Shown piece after piece: positions 28,609-37,797 of a DNA stretch of 64,000 nucleotides. The translations under genes and the position numbers were made by a program. The stretch spans positions 1-64,000 of the forward strand of contig JACPVI010000046.1 of NCBI GenBank assembly GCA_016191815.1, given 5' to 3'. A model generated the notes under the pieces. The model was not told where the DNA came from, ran no database searches, and was given only the letters and a program-made list of their open reading frames with translations. Origin of the DNA: Myxococcales bacterium. GTDB lineage: Bacteria > Myxococcota > Myxococcia > Myxococcales > Myxococcaceae. Position 1 is the stretch's first letter, and the number at the start of each line of letters is the position of its first letter.

Positions 28609-30006
28609 GTGGCCGAGACGTACGACGTGGTGATCATCGGGTCCGGCCCAGGCGGCTACGTGGGGGCGATCCGCGCCAGCCAGCTCGGGCTTAGGGTGGC
28701 GATCGTCGAGAAGGACAAGCGGCTAGGCGGCACCTGCCTGCACCGCGGGTGCATCCCCACCAAGGCGCTCCTGTGGACGGCGGAGCTCTTCTCGCACGTG
28801 CAGCGCGCGGCCGAGGTGGGCGTCCGGCTGGAGAACCCATCCGTCGACTGGGCGCAGGCGCAAAAGCACAAGGAGAAGGTGGTCGGCAAGGGCGCGGGCG
28901 GGATCGACTTCCTGATGAAGAAGAACAAGGTGGAGGTGGTGAAGGGCCACGGGCGGCTCGCCGGGAAGGGGAAGGTGGAGGTGGCCATGGAGGCCGGCGG
29001 GAAGCAACTGCTCGAGGCCAAGAACGTGGTGATCGCCACCGGCTCGGTTCCCAAGGCGCTCCCGGGCGTCAAGCTGGACCACCAGCGGGTGATGAGCTCG
29101 GACTCCATCCTCGAGCTCGAGGAGCTGCCCAGGAGCATCATCGTGCTGGGGGCGGGCGCGGTGGGAGTGGAATTCGCCTCGCTCTTCAATCACCTCGGAG
29201 TGGCGACCACCCTGGTCGAGTACATGCCCCACCTGCTCCCGCTCGAGGACGAGGACGCCTCCCAAGAGCTGGAGAAGCACTTTCTGCGCCGGAAGATCGA
29301 GCTGTTGCTCGGGACCAAGGTCGAGAAGGTCGAGCAGTCGGAGGCTGGGGCGAAGGTGATCCTACAACACGGCGCGCAGGGCAAGACCCTGCAGGCGGAC
29401 CTGGTCCTGTCCGCGGTGGGTCGCGCGCCTTTGATCGAGGACATCGGCCTCGAGAAGACCGCGGTCAAGACCGAGAAGGGCTTCATCAAGACCGACGAGT
29501 TGATGCGCACCGCGGAGCCCAACGTTTACGCCATCGGCGACGTGGTGCCCACGCCAATGCTCGCGCACGTCGCCTCGGCGGAGGGAATCCTCGCCGTGGA
29601 GCACATCGCCGGGCGCGACGTGCAGCCGGTCAACTACGACCGGGTCCCGTCGGCGACCTACTGCTACCCCGAGGTGGCCTCGGTGGGCCTCACCGAGAAG
29701 AAGGCCAGGGAGCGCGGCTACGAGGTCAAGACCGGCACTTTCCCCTTCAGCGCGATCGGCAAGGCCGCCATCTCCGGGGAGGGAATCGGGCTGGTGAAGG
29801 TCGTCTCCGACAAGAAGTACGACGAATTGCTCGGAGTCCACCTGGTGGGCCCACACGCCACCGAGCTGTTGGCCGAGGCCTGCGTGGCGCTCCGGCTGGA
29901 GATCACCACCGAGGAGCTGGCTCGCACGATGCACGCGCACCCGACGCTCTCCGAGGTGATGCGCGAGGCCGCCGAGGCTACCCTGGGGCACCCGCTGCAT
30001 ATCTGA
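28609..30006 (+). CDS. lpdA: Dihydrolipoyl dehydrogenase (E3)
   Basis: This 465-residue FAD disulfide reductase reoxidises dihydrolipoyl groups of 2-oxoacid dehydrogenase complexes with NAD+. The FAD-binding GxGxxG is IIGSGPGGYVGAIRASQLG. The redox-active disulfide is GGTCLHRGCIPTKALL, in which HR replaces the usual NV/NR pair. The NAD-binding loop is VLGAGAVGVEFASLF, the central FAD segment is VYAIGDVVPTPMLAHVAS, and the C-terminal His-Glu pair is in TMHAHPTLSEVMREA. The start is GTG with GGAGGG six bases upstream. It is the likely E3 for the E1/E2 genes at 37.8-41.1 kb, which lack their own. Confidence 0.96.
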   Translation: MAETYDVVIIGSGPGGYVGAIRASQLGLRVAIVEKDKRLGGTCLHRGCIPTKALLWTAELFSHVQRAAEVGVRLENPSVDWAQAQKHKEKVVGKGAGGIDFLMKKNKVEVVKGHGRLAGKGKVEVAMEAGGKQLLEAKNVVIATGSVPKALPGVKLDHQRVMSSDSILELEELPRSIIVLGAGAVGVEFASLFNHLGVATTLVEYMPHLLPLEDEDASQELEKHFLRRKIELLLGTKVEKVEQSEAGAKVILQHGAQGKTLQADLVLSAVGRAPLIEDIGLEKTAVKTEKGFIKTDELMRTAEPNVYAIGDVVPTPMLAHVASAEGILAVEHIAGRDVQPVNYDRVPSATYCYPEVASVGLTEKKARERGYEVKTGTFPFSAIGKAAISGEGIGLVKVVSDKKYDELLGVHLVGPHATELLAEACVALRLEITTEELARTMHAHPTLSEVMREAAEATLGHPLHI

Positions 30007-30106
30007 GTCCTCCTCGAGCTTTCCCATCGGGGCAACGATGAGCACTCCTCGGCTTTGGCGCGAGCGTGTATCATCGGCGTCCAATCCCAGGCCCCCGGCG
30101 AGACCC

Positions 30107-30580
30107 ATGGCAATCGAGGTGACAGTCGAACGCTCCAGCGAGGGGACTCCGACCCTGACCTTGGCGGGCAGCTTGGACGAGCACTGCAACCTGGGGGCGG
30201 ACGTCGCCGAGCCTCCGGCCGGGGCGGTGCTCAACCTCGCGGGGATCCGCCGGATCAACTCGGTGGGGGTGCTCCACTGGCTCAAGTGGATCAAGGCCCT
30301 GACCGAAGTGAAGGAGATCTGGGTGGACGCCGTGCCGTACAACCTGGTGGTGCAGGCGAATCACCTGGTGGACTTCTTCGGCAAGGCCAAGGTGCGCTCC
30401 TGCCTGGTGCCGTATTACTGCCCTCGCTGCAAGACCAACGTGGAGCGGGAGGTGAAGGTGGAAGAGGTCGGGCCCTCGCAGGCGCCGGTGAAGCGCTGCG
30501 AGAAGTGCAACACCGAGATGGATTTCGACGAGGTGGACGAGTACTTCGCCTTCCTGCGAAGAGACGATGCCCTCAAGTGA
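30107..30580 (+). CDS. STAS (anti-anti-sigma-like) protein with C-terminal zinc ribbon
   Basis: The product is 157 residues from the ATG at 30107 (MAIEVTVERSSEGTPTLTLA). Residues 1-100 have a STAS-like order of strands and helices, with LNLAGIRRINSVGVLHWLKW at the place where SpoIIAA-type proteins carry the phosphorylated Ser; the Ser is kept (NSVG). Residues about 105-140 hold a zinc ribbon, CPRCKTN and CEKCNTEMDFDE. The last 14 bp overlap the next gene, which ends in an HATPase domain of the anti-sigma kinase type. The pair therefore resembles a partner-switching module. No sigma factor or phosphatase is beside it. The role is inferred from arrangement. Confidence 0.78.
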   Translation: MAIEVTVERSSEGTPTLTLAGSLDEHCNLGADVAEPPAGAVLNLAGIRRINSVGVLHWLKWIKALTEVKEIWVDAVPYNLVVQANHLVDFFGKAKVRSCLVPYYCPRCKTNVEREVKVEEVGPSQAPVKRCEKCNTEMDFDEVDEYFAFLRRDDALK

Positions 30581-33263
30581 ACCGGCCCTCTCCGCCGTGG
30601 TGCTCGATCCGCAGCCCGGACAGGCGCGGCGGCTGGAGGACTCGGTGCGGGCGGCAGGCTTTCTGGCCCGACCGGCGCTCTCCCTGGACGACTTCTGCAG
30701 CGCGCTCGGAGGTGGGGGCTCGCGGGTGGGGGTGTTGGCGTTCGAGACGCTCTGGCCTCAGCCACAAGAGAAGCTGAAGGCGGTGCGCGCCGCGGCCCGC
30801 CGGGCCCGCCTGGTAGTGGCGCACGCCGACGACTCGGGGCGGCTCAGGCTGGGCAAGAGGCTGTGGTCCTCGGGCGCGATCGACTTCTTCGTGCCGCGGT
30901 CGATGCCCTCGGCCGAGTTCGCCGAGGTGATGCGGCAGGCGGACGCAGACGCGCTCTTGGCCGCCGAGTCTCCCTCCGGGGCCGCGCGGGACCCGGCGGG
31001 GCTCCTCAAGCTCCTCCGCGGGCTGTCGGCCTCGTTCGCGAACCAGCGCACCGTGGCCGGCCTCTTGAGGGAGCTGCACGTCCGGCTGACTTCGCTGGTG
31101 GACTACAGCCTGCTCCAGGTCTTCGTGCCCTCGGGCAACGACTTCACGCTGTTCGTCTTCCAGACCAGGCCCTTGGCGCACGAGCTGGTGTGGCGGCTGG
31201 TGGAGCAGACCTGCGAGGTGCTCTCGCACCACGCCGGCCGGCCGGTGAAGCCCGAAGAGCTGCAGATCGACGACTCCACTCCGGTGAGCGGGATCGCCCC
31301 CGAGGGGGATCAGGCGAACGCGCTGGAGTGGCGGCCGGTGGTGTTCCCGATGCTGGCCCCCAATGGCCTGGTGGGCTGCATGAGCCTCTTAGTGCCCTCC
31401 TCCCAGGCCGAGGCGTCGCGCCCCGACGATGCTTTGGAGTTCGTCTCCTACCAGCTGGCGACCGCCCTGGGCAGAGTCCAGCTCCTGGAGACCGCGGCGC
31501 GGGCCTCGCTGGTGGACTCTTTGACCGGCTGCCACAACAGGCGGTACTTCGAGCAGGTGCTCTCCTCGGAGTGGAAGCGGAGCACGCGGTACGCGCTGTA
31601 CCTGTCGGTGGCGGTGGTCGACATCGACGCCTTCACCCAATTCAACGCCATCTACGGCCACCAGCTCGGGGACGAGATCCTCCGCCAGCTGGCCGGCTTC
31701 CTCGCCTCCCAGCTTCGAGAGACGGATCACCTGGCGAGGCTGGAGGGAGCGCAGCTGGCGGTGCTCTTGCCGGAGACCGGCGCCCCCGAGGCGAGCGCGG
31801 TCCTGGAGCGGCTGCGGATCCTGGTCGGGAGCAAGGCGCTGTTGGTGAACGAGCAGCACGGCCCCTTGCAGATTTCGGTCAGCGCCGGGGTGGCGTCGTA
31901 CCCGGCCTGCGCGGTGGACTCCGCGGAGGGGCTCCTGGAGCGCGCGCGCACCGCGCTCCGCACGGCGAAGGCGGCGGGGCGCGACCGGGTGTGCATCGCT
32001 GCCTTGCCGGGTTCCGAGGCAGTGCAGGCGGAGCTGGTGGGGCACTCCGAGACGGCGGAGATGCGGAACTTCCCGCGGATCCCCACCCGCATGAACGTCC
32101 GCTACCTGGAGGTGCCGGACTTCGAGCAGGGCATCGCCCGGGTGATGACTGCGGACATCAGCGCGGGCGGGGTGGCGCTGATGGGTGGGTCGGGGCAGTT
32201 CAAGAAGAATGCGTTCGGGCTGGTGTTCATCGAGAACGCACAGAAGGCGATGCTCACCCGGGTGGTCTGGACCGCGGACGGAGCGGACGGCTCGCGGCGC
32301 GCAGGCCTGCGCTTCGTCAGCGTGAGCGAGCTGGACCAGATGGCCGACGTCCCTCGGGACCGGACCGGAGGGCGGCGCGCCCTGGTGGTGCTGCCGAATG
32401 ACGAGATCCGTCTGATGGTGGCTCGGGTCCTTCGGGCCGCTCAGGTGCAGGCCACCATCCTCGAGGAGGGGGAGGAGTGGCCGGCCGACCTCATGCTCGA
32501 TCAGCTCGCGCTGGTGGTCGCCACCCAGGGCGGCCTGCGCGGGCCGCTCGCCTCGAAGCTGCAGGGGATGAGCGAGCACGCCGGGACGCGAGTCGTGTTG
32601 ATCAACGAATCTGGCGACCGGCGGCAGGCGGTTACCTCCATCCTCTCGCACCGCCTGCGGCACCTGGTGGCCGCCGACGAGGCCTTCGATGAGGCGCTGT
32701 TCGCCACCCTGAACAAGCTTCTCCTCGGCGAGTACTTCGGCATCCGCAAGTACCTCTTGTGGGGGAGCCGGTCGCAGAGCTGGACCGTCTCCTACGGGGA
32801 AGACCGGTCGGCGGTGCTGGAAGGGGTAAGGCAGCTCGCCAGCGAGGTGCGGTGCCACCCGCGCGTCACCGACCTGCTCGTCACCGCGGTGGACGAGATG
32901 ATCATCAACGCGCTTTACCGGGCGCCGCCGGAATCGGGGGCCCAAGGAAAGCCGGTGGCGGTGGAATGCGGCTCGGACGGGCGGCTCTTGGTGGTCTCGG
33001 TCCTCGACGAGCACGGTCGCTTCAAGCCCTCGCACCTCTATGCGGGGCTGGGGCGGGCGCTCGAGAACGAGCGAAACACCATCCCCGACGACTCGGACAG
33101 CGCGAGCCTGGGGTTCCGGATCATGCTGGAGGCCCTGAGCCAGCTCGCGATCAACGTGGAGCCGGGCCGCGCTACCGAGATCATCGGGATCGTCGACTTG
33201 CGCAAGAGCCTGCGCGAGTACCGCTCCAGCTCTCCGAGCGTCAACCTGTTCACCCGAGAATGA
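30567..33263 (+). CDS. Multidomain signalling protein: receiver-like, GAF-like, degenerate GGDEF, PilZ, receiver-like, HATPase
   Basis: The product is 898 residues. Residues 1-125 are receiver-like without a clear phospho-Asp. Residues 145-305 are GAF-like (LLRELHVRLTSLVDYSLLQV). Residues 310-480 form a GGDEF domain with a normal start (DSLTGCHNRRYFEQVL), but the active-site loop reads LEGAQLA (393-397 EGAQL) instead of GG[D/E]EF, so it should not make c-di-GMP. A PilZ domain follows with RxxxR at 504-508 (RIPTR) and DISAGG near 530, both c-di-GMP-binding residues present. Residues 600-730 are a second receiver-like region. Residues about 745-880 are an HATPase of the RsbW type (TDLLVTAVDEMIINAL). 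It is translationally coupled to the STAS protein upstream. It may pass a c-di-GMP signal to that STAS protein (inference). It is convergent with the Ser/Thr kinase gene, 3 bp away. Confidence 0.85.
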   Translation: MPSSEPALSAVVLDPQPGQARRLEDSVRAAGFLARPALSLDDFCSALGGGGSRVGVLAFETLWPQPQEKLKAVRAAARRARLVVAHADDSGRLRLGKRLWSSGAIDFFVPRSMPSAEFAEVMRQADADALLAAESPSGAARDPAGLLKLLRGLSASFANQRTVAGLLRELHVRLTSLVDYSLLQVFVPSGNDFTLFVFQTRPLAHELVWRLVEQTCEVLSHHAGRPVKPEELQIDDSTPVSGIAPEGDQANALEWRPVVFPMLAPNGLVGCMSLLVPSSQAEASRPDDALEFVSYQLATALGRVQLLETAARASLVDSLTGCHNRRYFEQVLSSEWKRSTRYALYLSVAVVDIDAFTQFNAIYGHQLGDEILRQLAGFLASQLRETDHLARLEGAQLAVLLPETGAPEASAVLERLRILVGSKALLVNEQHGPLQISVSAGVASYPACAVDSAEGLLERARTALRTAKAAGRDRVCIAALPGSEAVQAELVGHSETAEMRNFPRIPTRMNVRYLEVPDFEQGIARVMTADISAGGVALMGGSGQFKKNAFGLVFIENAQKAMLTRVVWTADGADGSRRAGLRFVSVSELDQMADVPRDRTGGRRALVVLPNDEIRLMVARVLRAAQVQATILEEGEEWPADLMLDQLALVVATQGGLRGPLASKLQGMSEHAGTRVVLINESGDRRQAVTSILSHRLRHLVAADEAFDEALFATLNKLLLGEYFGIRKYLLWGSRSQSWTVSYGEDRSAVLEGVRQLASEVRCHPRVTDLLVTAVDEMIINALYRAPPESGAQGKPVAVECGSDGRLLVVSVLDEHGRFKPSHLYAGLGRALENERNTIPDDSDSASLGFRIMLEALSQLAINVEPGRATEIIGIVDLRKSLREYRSSSPSVNLFTRE

Positions 33264-33266
33264 GCC

Positions 33267-36200
33267 TCAGAGCCGCTCCAAGATGGCCCGGAGGGTCCCC
33301 AGGGCGAGCAGCACGAGCCTCCGGGGATCCGCGGCCGACCGATGGGGCTGGGCGCGAAGGGCCGCGGCGCCCGAGGAAGCCCGCTCGAGCGCCTTGGAGG
33401 CCGCTTGGGCGAGTGGCCTGGCCTGATCCGCCGAGCCCTGGGCGAGCGCGGCACGGGCCCTGGCCGCCTCCAGGTGGGCGCCGGCCACCTCTCCGAGCAG
33501 CCGCGCTGCCTCGTCGAAGGTGAGCTTGAGCTGGGCCTCGGCCTTGGAGGCGGCGGGCAGCGCCTCGGCCAGCCGATCCACGTCGGCGAGCGCGGCCGCC
33601 AAGAGCGCGGAGGCGGAGCTCGCCCTTCGCCATTCTCCCAGCTCCTCGAACAGCTTCGCGGCCCGGCGATAGGGCCGCACCGCCTCGGCGGGGCGGAACT
33701 GGCTGTGCTCGAGCGAGCCGAGCTCGAGCAGCACCAACGCCTCCCCTCTGGTGCCTCCCACCCAGCGGTACAGGCTGGCCGCGCGCAAGCACGCCTCCCG
33801 CGCCTCGGAGGGGAGGCCGAGCGAGTGGTAGGCAGCGGCGAGCTCGGCCTGGGCCCCGGCCTCGCCCCGGGCGTCCTCGGCGGCGCGGTGGGCTTCGATG
33901 GCCCGGTCGAGCTGGAGGATGGCGGCGGCACGGGTGGCGCTGGCTGCCCTTCCGAGGGCGTCCAGCAGGGCGGCCTCGCCCTGGCGCTCCAAGCGCGCGC
34001 GCCGCTTCTCCAGCGCCGCGTTGAAGTGTGAGCAGGCGAGCGCGGCCTGCCCCGAGTCGAGCGCCGTCCAACCCAGGACCTCCGCGCCCGCGGCTTCTCC
34101 GAGGGGGTGATCTCGTCCCTCGAGCAGGGCGAGCGCTCGAGTGGCCCGCTCGCGAGTCTCCGCAGGCCGGCCGCGCAGCCTGAGCAGCAGCGCCTCTTCG
34201 ATGAGGAGGTCCGCCTCGGCGAGCGTGTCCTTGGCCTCCCGGGCGAGCTTGAGGGCGGCGTCGGCGTCGGCCGCCGCTTCGGCGAGCTTGCCCAGCACCC
34301 TCCGGGCTCGCCCCCTCGCGGAGAGGGCGCTTCGCAGCAACGCAGCAGAGCCGGAGCGGCGCGCGGCGCCGACCGCACGGTCCAGGACGGAGTGGCGCTC
34401 CGGCCTGAGGCCGCGCCAGCCCAACGCGGCGTCCAGCGCCAGCGCCAGCGCCACGGTCGCCGCCGGCGCCTCGAGCGCCGGGTTCTGCGCCGCCTCGGGT
34501 TCGAGCTGGGAGAGCGCGGCCCGGAGATTCTCCTCCTCCGCGGCGAGCGCCGCGATGGCCTGCCTGTGCGGGGCCACGGGCGGCGGCGCCAGGCAGTGCC
34601 CGGCCAGCTCGAGGAAGTATTCGTTCCGGCGGGCCTGGGCGGCGGTCACCTCGGGCTCGGCTCGCTGCGCGAGGGCGGCCCGGAACAGCTCGTGAAGCTC
34701 GAACCTGTCCTGCCCCGCTTCCCGGCAAGAGGAAAGAAAGAAGCGACTGCACAGCGCGCGGAGCCTCGGGAGCGCGGCTCCCTCCCCGATGGCTGCCAGG
34801 GCGGCTTCGGCGGTGAAGCTGGACTCGAAGGCGGCGCAACCTGCCAGGGCCGCGCGGTCCTCGGGGCGAAGGAGATCGACCGCCCAGCCGAGGGCGTGCT
34901 CGCTCCGTCCGCTCCGCCTGGCCGCGGAGATCCGCTCGAGCAGGAGTCCGGCTGGGTGGTGGCCAAGGATCCCGGCGGCCAGCTCCAGGGCGAGGGGAAG
35001 GCCTTCGAGGGCGGTCGCGACCAGCGCCAGCCTCTCGCGGTCGGCCGCTTCGGCACCGCCCCCGGCGGAGGCCAGCCGGGTGTAGAGGAAGCGCGAGGCG
35101 TCGGAGCTCTCGGAGCCCGTGGATGACTGCAAAGGTCCGAGCGGCAGCTTCGTCTCGTGGCTCAGCATGAGGGGAGATCGGGAGGTGACGAGGAAGCGAA
35201 TTGCAGGCGCCGTGGACAGCCACTTGCCCACGGTGGCGACCGTGTGCTCGCCCAGGTGCTCGAAGCCGTCGAGCACGACCAGCGCCTCTCCCCGGGCCCT
35301 GAGGGCGTGGCCGACCTGGAGCACCGCCTCCTCGGCGGAGGAGGCGAAGAGCGGGAAGCCCAGCGCGCGGGCGACGGCGGCGGCGATCCCCGTCACGTCT
35401 CGGGCTCCGCGGAGCATGGCGCGCCAGGCGCAGCAAAACTGCGACCGCCCCTCGGCGGAGCCCGAGGCCTGCTCGCGGCGATCGAGCTGTCCGAGCGCGA
35501 AGCGGCACGCCAGCCGGGACTTCCCGACGCCGCCCGGCCCGAGCAGGGTGACGAGGCGCTCGCCGCACAGGAAAAGCCGGGCGAGCTGAGACAGCTCCGC
35601 GACCCGGCCGAAGAACGATCCGGTGGGCTCGGCCAGGTTGGTGGCTGACGACCCGGCGGGCAGCTCGACCGTCCATTCGAGGTCCGGCGCTGCCGGGGAG
35701 GGCGCGGCGAGCATCACCTCCTGGCTTCCTGGGGAGTTGGCCGGCCGCGCGGCCACCGTCTCGACCGAGTCCTCGGTAGGCCACGCGGCCAGAGGCTCGG
35801 GCCCCGCTCCTTCGATGCCCGGCGGGGCGCGGTCGTGCCCCGAGGGAAAGAGCGCGTCCAGGAAGTGCTCCACGTCGCGCGCGGTCGCGGTGAGGCCTTC
35901 CCTGGCGATCGCCTCCTCGAGGGCAAGGCGCATCGCATCGGCGTCGGGGAACCGGTCCTCCGGCGAGCGCTGCAACGCGCGCAGACACACTTCCTCGAGG
36001 CCGGCCGGCAAGTCCTGGCGCAAGGACGAGGGCTTGGGAATGTCGCAGTTGGTCACCGCGCGGAGGATGGCCAGCTCCGAAGGAGCTTCGAACAGCCGCC
36101 GGCCGGTGAAGGTCTCCCAGAGCACCGCGCCGAGCGCGAAGATGTCGGACCGCGCATCGATGGCGCGGGCCTCGGCCTGCTCGGGAGACATGTAGGCAGA

Positions 36201-36746
36201 CTTGCCGCGGATCAGCCCGGTGCGTGTCACCTGCACCCGGTCGGCCGCCTTGGCCACGCCGAAGTCGATGAGCTTCACCTCTCCGGCGAAGCTGACCAAG
36301 ATGTTATGCGGTGAGACGTCGCGGTGGATGATGCCCAGCGGCCTGCCGTCGCGGTCCTTGGCGCGGTGGGCGAAGTCCAGCGCGGAGGCGGCGTCGGCCA
36401 CGATGCGACAGGCGGCTCCGAGCGGGACGGCGAGGTCCGCCCTGCGCGCGCGGTGGACGATCCGGCGGAGGTCCCTCCCGTCGACGTACTCCAGGGCCTG
36501 GTACCAGGTGCCGCCCACCTCCCCCAGCTCGAACACCCGGGCGATGTGGGAGTGATCCAGCCTGGCCGCGATGCGGGCCTCGTCCAAGAAGAGCTGGAGG
36601 AACTCCGGCTGCTCGGCCAGGTGGGGCAGGATGCGCTTGATGACCAACAGGGTCTCCGAGCCCCTGAGCCGCGCGAGCAGGACCTCCCCCATGCCGCCCG
36701 TGGCGATCTTGGCCAGGAGCTCGTATTTGCCGAAAGCGCCAGGCAT
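33267..36746 (-). CDS. Eukaryote-type Ser/Thr protein kinase fused to NB-ARC-like ATPase and TPR repeats
   Basis: The product is 1159 residues from the ATG at 36746; upstream in-frame sequence is not family-like. The kinase is at 5-270: glycine loop ATGGMGEVLLA, Lys in LLVIKRIL, catalytic loop IIHRDVSPHNILV, Mg loop LIDFGVAK, activation segment RGKSAYMSPEQAEAR. A Pro/Ala linker follows. The P-loop ATPase has Walker A LLGPGGVGKSRLACRF, Walker B ALVVLDGFEHLG and FLVTSRSPLML, the STAND/NB-ARC-like order also seen in LuxR- and AfsR-type regulators. The last 450 residues are Ala/Leu-rich TPR-like helices. No membrane helix or DNA-binding domain is seen. Targets are unknown; the FHA protein at 14-15 kb is one candidate in principle. 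The layout is typical of myxobacterial kinases. Confidence 0.9.
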   Translation of the reverse strand: MPGAFGKYELLAKIATGGMGEVLLARLRGSETLLVIKRILPHLAEQPEFLQLFLDEARIAARLDHSHIARVFELGEVGGTWYQALEYVDGRDLRRIVHRARRADLAVPLGAACRIVADAASALDFAHRAKDRDGRPLGIIHRDVSPHNILVSFAGEVKLIDFGVAKAADRVQVTRTGLIRGKSAYMSPEQAEARAIDARSDIFALGAVLWETFTGRRLFEAPSELAILRAVTNCDIPKPSSLRQDLPAGLEEVCLRALQRSPEDRFPDADAMRLALEEAIAREGLTATARDVEHFLDALFPSGHDRAPPGIEGAGPEPLAAWPTEDSVETVAARPANSPGSQEVMLAAPSPAAPDLEWTVELPAGSSATNLAEPTGSFFGRVAELSQLARLFLCGERLVTLLGPGGVGKSRLACRFALGQLDRREQASGSAEGRSQFCCAWRAMLRGARDVTGIAAAVARALGFPLFASSAEEAVLQVGHALRARGEALVVLDGFEHLGEHTVATVGKWLSTAPAIRFLVTSRSPLMLSHETKLPLGPLQSSTGSESSDASRFLYTRLASAGGGAEAADRERLALVATALEGLPLALELAAGILGHHPAGLLLERISAARRSGRSEHALGWAVDLLRPEDRAALAGCAAFESSFTAEAALAAIGEGAALPRLRALCSRFFLSSCREAGQDRFELHELFRAALAQRAEPEVTAAQARRNEYFLELAGHCLAPPPVAPHRQAIAALAAEEENLRAALSQLEPEAAQNPALEAPAATVALALALDAALGWRGLRPERHSVLDRAVGAARRSGSAALLRSALSARGRARRVLGKLAEAAADADAALKLAREAKDTLAEADLLIEEALLLRLRGRPAETRERATRALALLEGRDHPLGEAAGAEVLGWTALDSGQAALACSHFNAALEKRRARLERQGEAALLDALGRAASATRAAAILQLDRAIEAHRAAEDARGEAGAQAELAAAYHSLGLPSEAREACLRAASLYRWVGGTRGEALVLLELGSLEHSQFRPAEAVRPYRRAAKLFEELGEWRRASSASALLAAALADVDRLAEALPAASKAEAQLKLTFDEAARLLGEVAGAHLEAARARAALAQGSADQARPLAQAASKALERASSGAAALRAQPHRSAADPRRLVLLALGTLRAILERL

Positions 36747-36832
36747 CCGGCCGAAGAATAGCGGCCATTGAAATGGGTTTGTCAGCCAGTCATCGATCGG
36801 AGGCGCATGACGCCGCGAGTCGGCAATCCGCC

Positions 36833-36861
36833 TTGACCCTGGTGGACCCGGCACGTACACG
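36833..36861 (+). promoter_or_regulatory. Candidate sigma-70 promoter for the lipA operon
   Basis: TTGACC (36833-36838), a 17-bp spacer, then TACACG (36856-36861). The transcript would start close to the lipA RBS (AGAGGGA) and ATG. This lies in the 127-bp divergent spacer between the kinase and lipA. Confidence 0.45.
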
Positions 36862-36873
36862 AAGAGGGACGCA

Positions 36874-37794
36874 ATGGCGACCCCCGATCGCTTCCCGAAG
36901 CCCCAGCTCGGAGAGCGGCCCCGCAAGCCCGAGTGGCTGAAGGTCCGCCTCCCTGGGGGGCAGGTGTACGAGCGGGTGCGCTCGATCGTCCGCGAGACGC
37001 GCCTCTCTACGGTCTGCGAGGAGGCGCGGTGCCCCAACGTGGGGGAGTGCTGGGGAGGCGGGACGGCGACGGTGATGCTGATGGGCGAGGTGTGCACCCG
37101 GGCCTGCCGCTTCTGCCACGTGAAGGTGGGAGCGCCTCTGCCGCTCGACCCCGCGGAGCCGGAACGACTGGCGCAAGCGGTGGGGCGGCTCGGGCTCGAC
37201 TACGTGGTGGTCACCTCGGTGAACCGGGACGACGTCCCCGACGGGGGAGCGGGCCACTTCGCGGCGGCGGTGCGCGCGCTCCGGCGCGAGTCTCCGCGGA
37301 CGATCGTCGAGGTGCTGATCCCGGACTTCCAAGGCGTGGGCCGGGACATCGACCAGGTGTGCGAGGCCAGGCCTCAGGTGATCGCCCACAACGTGGAGAC
37401 GGTGGAGCGGCTCACCCCCACCGTCCGCGATCGCCGGGCGAGCTATCGGCAGAGCCTCGCGGTGCTGGAGCGCCTGAAGTCGCACCCGTCGCGTCCCTAC
37501 ACCAAGAGCTCGGTGATGGTCGGCCTGGGCGAGACGGACGTCGAGTTGGAAAAGACCTTCCTGGATCTCCGCTCGGTCGGAGTGGACGTGCTCACGCTGG
37601 GGCAGTACCTCCAGCCTTCGGCGCACCACCTTCCGGTGGAGCGGTTCGCGAGCCCCAAGGAGTTCGACGCCTACCGCGCGCGGGCCGAGGCCAAGGGGTT
37701 TCTCTACGTGGCGTCCGGCCCGCTGGTGCGCTCGAGCTACCGGGCGGCGGAGTTCTTCATGAGGGGGCTTTTGGAGCGCGAGCGCGCCGGCTGA
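36874..37794 (+). CDS. lipA: Lipoyl synthase
   Basis: This 306-residue radical SAM enzyme inserts two sulfurs into octanoyl groups on E2 or GcvH. The auxiliary cluster motif CEEARCPNVGECW and the radical SAM motif CTRACRFC are both intact. The family C-terminal part also fits: VGLGETDVELEKTF, LQPSAHHLPVERF, and RSSYRAAEFF, whose RSSYRA serine coordinates the auxiliary cluster. Length is normal. It is the first gene of the tight run lipA / E1-beta / E2 / E1-alpha / zinc-finger ATPase / lipB-Nudix; the next start is 3 bp after its stop. Linkage to both the acceptor E2 and the octanoyl transferase supports a dedicated lipoylation operon. Confidence 0.97.
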   Translation: MATPDRFPKPQLGERPRKPEWLKVRLPGGQVYERVRSIVRETRLSTVCEEARCPNVGECWGGGTATVMLMGEVCTRACRFCHVKVGAPLPLDPAEPERLAQAVGRLGLDYVVVTSVNRDDVPDGGAGHFAAAVRALRRESPRTIVEVLIPDFQGVGRDIDQVCEARPQVIAHNVETVERLTPTVRDRRASYRQSLAVLERLKSHPSRPYTKSSVMVGLGETDVELEKTFLDLRSVGVDVLTLGQYLQPSAHHLPVERFASPKEFDAYRARAEAKGFLYVASGPLVRSSYRAAEFFMRGLLERERAG

Positions 37795-37797
37795 ACC

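Noticed and set aside
36747-37097. Longer N terminus for the Ser/Thr kinase
   Set aside because: It would read antisense to lipA and through its promoter. The kinase domain begins normally at the ATG at 36746.
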